Origin: Cupriavidus pauculus
Lineage (GTDB): Bacteria; Pseudomonadota; Gammaproteobacteria; Burkholderiales; Burkholderiaceae
NCBI RefSeq assembly: GCF_008693385.1
Contig: NZ_CP044067.1
Coordinates: forward strand, 248,001 to 312,000
Reading direction: 5' to 3'
Length of the DNA stretch: 64,000 bases
The position numbers and the translations under genes were made by a program. The notes under the pieces are model-generated. The model worked only from the letters and a program-made list of their open reading frames with translations, did no database searches and had not been told where the DNA came from. Below are positions 59,348 through 64,000 of the stretch, one piece after another (positions within the stretch are counted from its first letter, which is position 1; the number at the start of each line of letters is the position of its first letter).

Positions 59348-60088
59348 ATGGACCCTACCAAACGCATTCTCCTCGTGGAGGACGACGTCGGCATCGCCAA
59401 CGTCCTTGCCCTGCATCTGCGCGACGAGCGCTATGACGTCGTGCATACCGCGGACGGCACGGAAGGCCTGCGGCTGCTCGAGCAGGGCGGGTGGGATGCG
59501 CTGGTTCTGGACCTCATGCTGCCAGGGGTGGATGGGCTGGAGATCTGCCGCCGCGCGCGGGCCATGACGCGCTATACGCCGATCATCATCATCAGCGCGC
59601 GGTCCAGCGAGGTCCATCGCGTGCTGGGGCTCGAGATCGGTGCCGACGACTATCTCGCCAAGCCGTTCTCGATGCTCGAACTCGTGGCGCGGGTCAAGGC
59701 GCTGCTGCGCCGCGTCGACGCGCTGGCGCGGGACGTGCGCGCCAATCTCGGCAGCATCGACCATGCGGGCCTGAGCGTCGATCCGCTCGCGCATGAAGCG
59801 TCGATCGATGGCAGGCGGCTCGACCTGACGCCGCGCGAGTTCGATCTGCTGTACTTCTTCGCGCGCCATCCGGGCAAGGTGTTCTCGCGCATGGACCTGC
59901 TCAACGAGGTCTGGGGCTATCAGCACGAAGGGTATGAACACACGGTGAACACCCATATCAACCGCCTGCGTACCAAGATCGAGGTCGATCCCGCGCAACC
60001 GCGGCGGATCCTGACGGTCTGGCGCAGGGGGTATCGCTTCGTCGCCGATCCCGCGGCGGGCGATGCCTCGCCGGGAGCGCCGTCTTGA
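59348..60088 (+). CDS. OmpR/PhoB-family response regulator
   Basis: A 246-aa response regulator. The receiver domain has the acidic pair in LLVEDDVG, phospho-acceptor Asp55 (ALVLDLMLPG), and Lys105 in DYLAKPFS. The C-terminal winged helix includes LTPREFDLLYFFARHPGKVFSRMDLLNEVWGY and HTVNTHINRLRTKIE. It overlaps the histidine kinase gene and is divergent from msrB-dipZ-msrA, so the pair probably senses envelope oxidative (for example chlorine) stress, comparable in logic to the systems controlling MsrPQ (inference). Confidence 0.94.
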   Translation: MDPTKRILLVEDDVGIANVLALHLRDERYDVVHTADGTEGLRLLEQGGWDALVLDLMLPGVDGLEICRRARAMTRYTPIIIISARSSEVHRVLGLEIGADDYLAKPFSMLELVARVKALLRRVDALARDVRANLGSIDHAGLSVDPLAHEASIDGRRLDLTPREFDLLYFFARHPGKVFSRMDLLNEVWGYQHEGYEHTVNTHINRLRTKIEVDPAQPRRILTVWRRGYRFVADPAAGDASPGAPS

Positions 60089-61536
60089 AGCGCCTTCAGC
60101 TGTCACTGAGCCAGAAGCTCGCCGGCGTCTTCGCGGCGTTGCTGCTCGCCTGCTGCGGGGCGTCCGCGTGGCTGCAGGTGCGGGCCAATGCGATGCACGA
60201 GACCGAGGTCGTGCAGGATATTTCGCGGGGACTCGCGGCCTATATCGGGCGCACGGCGCTGCGCGAGGACCAGAGCGAGCTGGAGCCGGCCGCGCTGCGC
60301 CGCCTGTTCGGCCAGCTGATGGTGGTCAATCCGAGCGTCGAGGTCTATCTGCTCGACGATCAGGGCCGGATTCGCGGCCATGACGCGCCGGAGGGGCACC
60401 TGATCCGCGATCGTGTCGATCTCGCGCCCATCAGAAAGCTGATCGACGGCGGCGCGCTGCCGATCTTCGGCGACGATCCGCGCAGCGCGTCCGCGCGCAA
60501 GGTCTTCAGCGCCGCGCCATTGCGGCAGGGCGGATATATCTACGTCGTATTGCAGGGCGAAGCGCACGACAAGCTGGCGGCGCAGGCATCGCGCACGGCG
60601 GTCATGCGGACGACGTTGTGGTCCATGGCGCTGGTGACCACGCTGGGGCTGGCCGCGGGTCTTGCCGCGTTCGCGCTTATCACGCGCCCGCTCCGCCGCC
60701 TGACCGTGAAGATCAGCCAGTTCGACTCGACCGGTGGCCACGCGGTCCGCACCGAACGCCCGCCTGCGCCCGCGGCCCGCGACGAGATTACCGCGCTGGA
60801 AACCGCGTTCTCCCAGATGGCTAGCCGTATCGACGCGCAATGGCGCGAACTGGCCCAGCAGGATCAGGAACGGCGCGACATGGTCGCCAATATCTCGCAC
60901 GACCTGCGCACGCCGCTAACCTCCCTGCACGGGTACCTGGAAGCGCTGTCGCTGAAGGCCGATGTGCTGAGCCGGGAGGAGCGCCAGCGGTACCTGGACA
61001 TCGCCCTGGCCCAGAGCGCCAAGGTCGGCGGCCTGGCGCAGGCGCTGTTCGAACTCGCCCGGCTGGAGCACGGCATGGTGCAGGCCACGCCGGAAGCGTT
61101 CTCGATGGTGGATCTCGCGCAGGACGTGCTCGAGAAGTTCGCGCTCCCCGCCGAAGCCAAGCAGCTGCACCTTCGCGCGGGTGTCCCGCCCATGCTGCCC
61201 GCCGTCAGGGCCGACCTCGGGATGATCGAGCGCGTGCTGACGAACCTGCTCGACAACGCCATTCGCCACACCCCGGCCGGCGGGACGGTCGAAGTGGACC
61301 TCGCCGCCGAAGATGGCAAGGTCGCCGTCACGGTCAGCGATTCGGGCCCGGGCATTCCCGCCGCGTTGCGGGAGTCCATCTTCAATCGGCCGTTCCCGTC
61401 CGGTGGCGCGCATCGCGGGGGCGGGCTGGGATTGCTGATCGTGCAGCGGATGCTGCAACTCAACGGCAGCCAGATCCGCCTTGTCGATACACCGGTCGGG
61501 GCGACGCTGCGGTTCGCGCTGCCGGTGTCACGCTAG
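60085..61536 (+). CDS. sensor histidine kinase, TTG start
   Basis: A 483-aa membrane sensor kinase. TM1 is about residues 11-30, a periplasmic sensor stretch runs to about 175, TM2 is about 176-199 and is followed by a HAMP linker. The HisKA motif is VANISHDLRTPLTSLHGYLEAL with His272. ATPase boxes are NLLDNAIRHTP (N), DSGPGIP (G1) and GGGLGLLIVQRM (G2). The start is TTG at 60085, overlapping the regulator's TGA (TTGA), followed by the normal MKRLQLSLSQKLAG-type opening. The 3' end is 13 bp from the convergent ATPase gene. Confidence 0.93.
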   Translation: MKRLQLSLSQKLAGVFAALLLACCGASAWLQVRANAMHETEVVQDISRGLAAYIGRTALREDQSELEPAALRRLFGQLMVVNPSVEVYLLDDQGRIRGHDAPEGHLIRDRVDLAPIRKLIDGGALPIFGDDPRSASARKVFSAAPLRQGGYIYVVLQGEAHDKLAAQASRTAVMRTTLWSMALVTTLGLAAGLAAFALITRPLRRLTVKISQFDSTGGHAVRTERPPAPAARDEITALETAFSQMASRIDAQWRELAQQDQERRDMVANISHDLRTPLTSLHGYLEALSLKADVLSREERQRYLDIALAQSAKVGGLAQALFELARLEHGMVQATPEAFSMVDLAQDVLEKFALPAEAKQLHLRAGVPPMLPAVRADLGMIERVLTNLLDNAIRHTPAGGTVEVDLAAEDGKVAVTVSDSGPGIPAALRESIFNRPFPSGGAHRGGGLGLLIVQRMLQLNGSQIRLVDTPVGATLRFALPVSR

Positions 61537-61549
61537 GGCCGGCGTCACG

Positions 61550-62704
61550 TCAAGGCTTCAGCGTTCGCAGCCAGTTCAGCCACGACTGATCCTCGATCTC
61601 GTAGGTGCCGCGCGATTCCTTCCACAGGATCTCGCGCTCGCGCAGCGCGTCGATGGCGTTCTGTACCGTGGCGTTGTTCACCGTCGTATCGGCCGGAAGG
61701 AAGCCCTTGTACGCGCGCATGGCCGCCTCGCCGAACGGCGAGAACTGGCCCTGCTTCATGGCCATCACGCGGATCACGGCCTGTTGCAATGGCGAGAGCG
61801 ACGCGAACTCGCTTTCGACTTCGTTCCACAGGCGCTCCTGCACGAGTCCCGCATCGTCCCGCAGCCGCTGGCTGAGGTAGGGGGACTCGTTTGCAATCGC
61901 GATGGTGGAGATCAGATGGCGAAGCAGCTCGGGGCGGTGTCCGACCATCTCGAATGCTTCGTAGACGGCATCGGGCTCGAACTGGTTGCCCGATGCGAGG
62001 GCCGTGTTCACGCTGGCCGTGTATTCGTCCGTGAACTTGCGGTCCAGTAACGGGAACGGGGTCACCAGCGAGCCGAAGAACGGCATGCGCGCGTTCATGA
62101 CGAGATGCGCGAGCTTGTCCCGGCTGGAGCCGGTAAAGACCAGCATCAGGTCTGGCGCCTTGCCGGACGCGTTCATCGCATCGCGCGCGGCCTTGAGGCC
62201 GAACATTGCCTCCACGCCTTTTTCGGTCGTAAGGGCGTGCTGGGCTTCGTCCACGATCAGCAGCACCGGACGTTTCGCGGCCTTGTGGAGGGTCGTGAGC
62301 GCCTGGGTCAGCGTCACGCCCGGCGGCAGTCCGGTCGATGTCAGGTCCAGCCCCAGGGTGCCCATCACGGTGACCTTGGTGAGTCCGACGGCCTTCGCGG
62401 CCTTGCCGACGATGCCCGCGTATTCCGCGATCTCGTGCTTGATCGCATCGGCGATCAGTTCGCCCGGGTCGTGCGCCTTGTTCGACCAGAGGTCCACGTA
62501 CACCGTCGCCCACCCGCGCTCCTGGGCGGCGGGGACGAGGTCCTCGCGCAGGAAGGTCGATTTGCCGACGCGGCGCGGGGCGGCCAGAAACAGCCCCGAG
62601 CGCGCGTCCAGCAGGCCGTCGCCGCTGAGCGCCGCGCAGAAGCTCGCGGCTAACGCCGGACGGCGGAAGGTATATCGGGTCGAGGCGGGTGTGGGCTGGG
62701 TCAT
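61550..62704 (-). CDS. AAA-type ATP-binding protein (STAND/archaeal-ATPase-like)
   Basis: A 384-aa P-loop ATPase. Walker A is APRRVGKST (42-50), Walker B LLIVDEAQ (148-155), and a sensor-type LVFTGSSRDKL lies at about 188-198. The C-terminal third (ASLSPLQQAVIRVMAMKQGQFSPFGEAAM...NATVQNAIDALREREILW) looks like a winged-helix domain. This layout is common to stand-alone ATPases of unknown function, often near defence or mobile loci. It is the only gene in this part of the window without an evident metabolic partner. Its promoter region is unusually AT-rich and full of CGATAAAT motifs. Confidence 0.82.
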   Translation of the reverse strand: MTQPTPASTRYTFRRPALAASFCAALSGDGLLDARSGLFLAAPRRVGKSTFLREDLVPAAQERGWATVYVDLWSNKAHDPGELIADAIKHEIAEYAGIVGKAAKAVGLTKVTVMGTLGLDLTSTGLPPGVTLTQALTTLHKAAKRPVLLIVDEAQHALTTEKGVEAMFGLKAARDAMNASGKAPDLMLVFTGSSRDKLAHLVMNARMPFFGSLVTPFPLLDRKFTDEYTASVNTALASGNQFEPDAVYEAFEMVGHRPELLRHLISTIAIANESPYLSQRLRDDAGLVQERLWNEVESEFASLSPLQQAVIRVMAMKQGQFSPFGEAAMRAYKGFLPADTTVNNATVQNAIDALREREILWKESRGTYEIEDQSWLNWLRTLKP

Positions 62705-62718
62705 CGCAACATACGGCT

Positions 62719-62777
62719 ATTTATCGCGAATTATTCTACGTCGATAAATTATCTCTGGCAAATAATTGACGATAAAT
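62719..62777. promoter_or_regulatory. cluster of ATTTATCG/CGATAAAT repeats upstream of the ATPase gene
   Basis: ATTTATCG at 62719-62726 is inverted relative to CGATAAAT at 62742-62749, and a second CGATAAAT occurs at 62770-62777, 28 bp further on. The first pair forms an inverted repeat with a 15-bp spacer. The block is AT-rich in a high-GC setting and lies 15-73 bp upstream of the ATPase start. It probably holds the promoter and operator of that gene. Confidence 0.5.
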
Positions 62778-62803
62778 GCCCCCTGAGGCACTTGCTCCGG
62801 GTA

Positions 62804-63571
62804 TCAGGCCGACGTCGGCGTCCGATGCATCCAGAACGTGAAGCGGAACTTGTCGGCAGGGTAGGTGTTGACCGTAATCAGAAACGCCTGCTTGGCGTCG
62901 TCCAGATAGGTCCGCGTGATCTCGAGCCCGGCCGTGCCCGGATCGACGAGCAGCCGCCGTGCCATGTCGCCCGCGATGGTCGTCGCGCCGATCGTCTGCT
63001 TGATATCGGCCACCGTCACGCCGACGGTCTGCTCGATGATCTGGCTCAGCAGCCCGGTGCCGTTGGGCACCAGCGGCGCCACGCGCCGGCCGATCTTCGG
63101 TTCCAGGTAGGCATCGTTCCAGCACAGCGGCGTGCCGTCGCCATCCATCTCCGTACGCAGCATGCGGATGCGCATCCACCGCGTGCCCGGCTTGCATTCG
63201 AGCGCGGCCGCGAGGGCTTCGTCGGCCACGACGTTCGATACCCCGAGCACCTCGCGTTCCGTATGGCTCGCGTAGTTGACGAGGTCCTCGATCGTGTTGA
63301 CGGACTTGGTGTAGGTGTTCGTGGTCGTCTTCGAGCAGACGATCGTGCCGGCCCGCCGGCGGCGCGTGATCAGGCCAAGGCCTTCCACGATGTCGAGCGC
63401 GGCGCGGACCGTGGTGCGGCTGACGTCGTACTGGTCCGCCAGCGCCAGCTCGCTGGGCAGTTGTTGGCCGATGGCAAACGTGCCTTCGGTAATGCCCTTG
63501 ACAAGGGAGTTCGCCAGTTCTGTGTAACGCACTGTTCCATCGGTCCGGATGTTGATCGGTCGGCCGGGCAT
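62804..63571 (-). CDS. GntR-family regulator with UTRA effector domain
   Basis: A 255-aa HutC-subfamily GntR protein. The HTH is QQLPSELALADQYDVSRTTVRAALDIVEGLGLITRRRRAGTIV, and the UTRA domain occupies about residues 95-250. It follows the fumarase-type gene (63629) by 57 bp in the same direction and may regulate it, since dicarboxylic or hydroxy acids are common UTRA ligands. Its layout matches the GntR protein encoded at 47277, but the sequences are not close. Confidence 0.92.
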   Translation of the reverse strand: MPGRPINIRTDGTVRYTELANSLVKGITEGTFAIGQQLPSELALADQYDVSRTTVRAALDIVEGLGLITRRRRAGTIVCSKTTTNTYTKSVNTIEDLVNYASHTEREVLGVSNVVADEALAAALECKPGTRWMRIRMLRTEMDGDGTPLCWNDAYLEPKIGRRVAPLVPNGTGLLSQIIEQTVGVTVADIKQTIGATTIAGDMARRLLVDPGTAGLEITRTYLDDAKQAFLITVNTYPADKFRFTFWMHRTPTSA

Positions 63572-63628
63572 CCGCCCGGCCTTCGACAGGCGCTATCGTA
63601 CACAAAGTCCGCCGGTCCGCCGCGCGGG

Positions 63629-64000
63629 TCAGCTGTTCAGCAGCTTCCTGTAGCGCGCGACTTCTTCCTCGTACATGTCGCGGCCCTGCGCGTCGTTGGT
63701 GACCAGCAGCGGAAAATCCTCGATGACGAGGCGCTGCACCGCCTCCGTCTTGAGGTCTTCGTAGGCGATGACCTCCGCGGACTTGATGCAGGAGAACAGC
63801 GTCGCGGAAATCCCGCCGATCGCCGAGAAGCAGACCGCCGTGTTCTGCTTGCACGACGCCCGGATCGCGTCGCCGCGGTCGCCCTTGCCGATGGCGCCCT
63901 TGACGCCGTAGTCGAACAGCACCGTGGCATAGGGGTCCATCCGATAGGCCGACGTGGGCGCGACCACGCCGATCGCATGGCCGGGCTTGGTCGGGCCGGG
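63629..64000 (-). CDS. class I fumarase/tartrate dehydratase beta-type protein, 5' part outside window
   Basis: The C-terminal about 123 residues of a protein whose start lies beyond the window; the frame is open to the last base. GPTKPGHAIGVVAPTSAYRMDPYATVLFDYGVKGAIGKGD and KQNTAVCFSAIGGISATLFSCIKSAEVIAYEDL are the swivelling beta-domain segments of iron-sulfur fumarases and L(+)-tartrate dehydratase beta subunits. The partial sequence does not tell whether it is a fused fumarase or a separate beta subunit. It precedes the GntR regulator. Confidence 0.83.
   Translation of the reverse strand, partial: PGPTKPGHAIGVVAPTSAYRMDPYATVLFDYGVKGAIGKGDRGDAIRASCKQNTAVCFSAIGGISATLFSCIKSAEVIAYEDLKTEAVQRLVIEDFPLLVTNDAQGRDMYEEEVARYRKLLNS

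Overview
The window is high-GC, densely packed proteobacterial chromosome, most like Burkholderiaceae (Cupriavidus/Ralstonia type). The reasons are the three Bug/TctC solute receptors, the clustered CoA-ligase/CaiB/enoyl-CoA hydratase operons, an OmpC-type porin, many LysR/MarR/GntR/LacI/GlxA regulators, and repeated molybdenum hydroxylase operons. I see no tRNA, rRNA, CRISPR, transposase or phage gene. It reads as a catabolic accessory region made of adjacent transport + enzyme + regulator modules.

Layout. 1-7086 (+): seven-gene acyl-CoA operon (Bug receptor, nitronate monooxygenase, two enoyl-CoA hydratases, CaiB transferase, acyl-CoA synthetase, HMG-CoA-lyase-like protein), followed by a convergent MarR gene and a divergent porin. 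9060-17997 (-): a tightly spaced nine-gene run combining a signal-less SsuA/DszB-fold protein, an SsuD-like monooxygenase, a complete Liv-type ABC importer and two more flavin monooxygenases (one NtaA/SnaA/DszA type). It has a 10-bp-arm palindrome upstream and a divergent CGNR zinc-finger gene. 18839-21438 (-): cyanide-insensitive type bd oxidase with a 44-aa third subunit. 21681-25757 (+): Tat-exported two-subunit molybdenum hydroxylase with a triheme cytochrome c. 25965-26531 (+): a cytidylyltransferase-fold protein whose catalytic motifs are lost, behind a near-consensus sigma-54 promoter. 26519-29645 (-): LysR, Ldh-family dehydrogenase, Bug receptor. 29766-33525 (-): PaoABC-like three-subunit molybdenum hydroxylase.

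33836-39698: sugar-acid module with an MFS permease, a GntR-like LacI regulator, a pentonate-type IlvD/Edd dehydratase and a KDA-dehydratase-like FAH protein. Four GTTACCG(A/G)TAAC operators flank the regulator gene. 39709-45205 (-): five-gene run of two SDRs, an MFS exporter and a third molybdenum hydroxylase (2Fe-2S + Mo subunits), divergent from a GlxA-type regulator and an alpha/beta hydrolase. 47277-51966: GntR regulator divergent from a fumarase-superfamily lyase, a DctA-type symporter and a Bug receptor; an 18-bp perfect palindrome lies between them. 51974-56123: excisionase-HTH/GAF sensor, GMC oxidoreductase, DoxX, and an exported alpha/beta hydrolase with an Asp nucleophile. 56136-61536: extracytoplasmic methionine-sulfoxide repair set msrB-dipZ-msrA divergent from a two-component system. 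61550-64000 (-): AAA ATPase, GntR regulator and the 3' end of a class I fumarase/tartrate dehydratase-type gene.

The strongest candidate for an undescribed system is the nine-gene flavin-monooxygenase/Liv-transporter run at 9060-17997. Its substrate is probably an organosulfur or amine-type compound, which is an inference from the monooxygenase families. Other notable points are the degenerate cytidylyltransferase under sigma-54 control and the Msr system in which both reductases lack the usual resolving cysteines. All function calls rest on reading the translated sequence; no database search was run.
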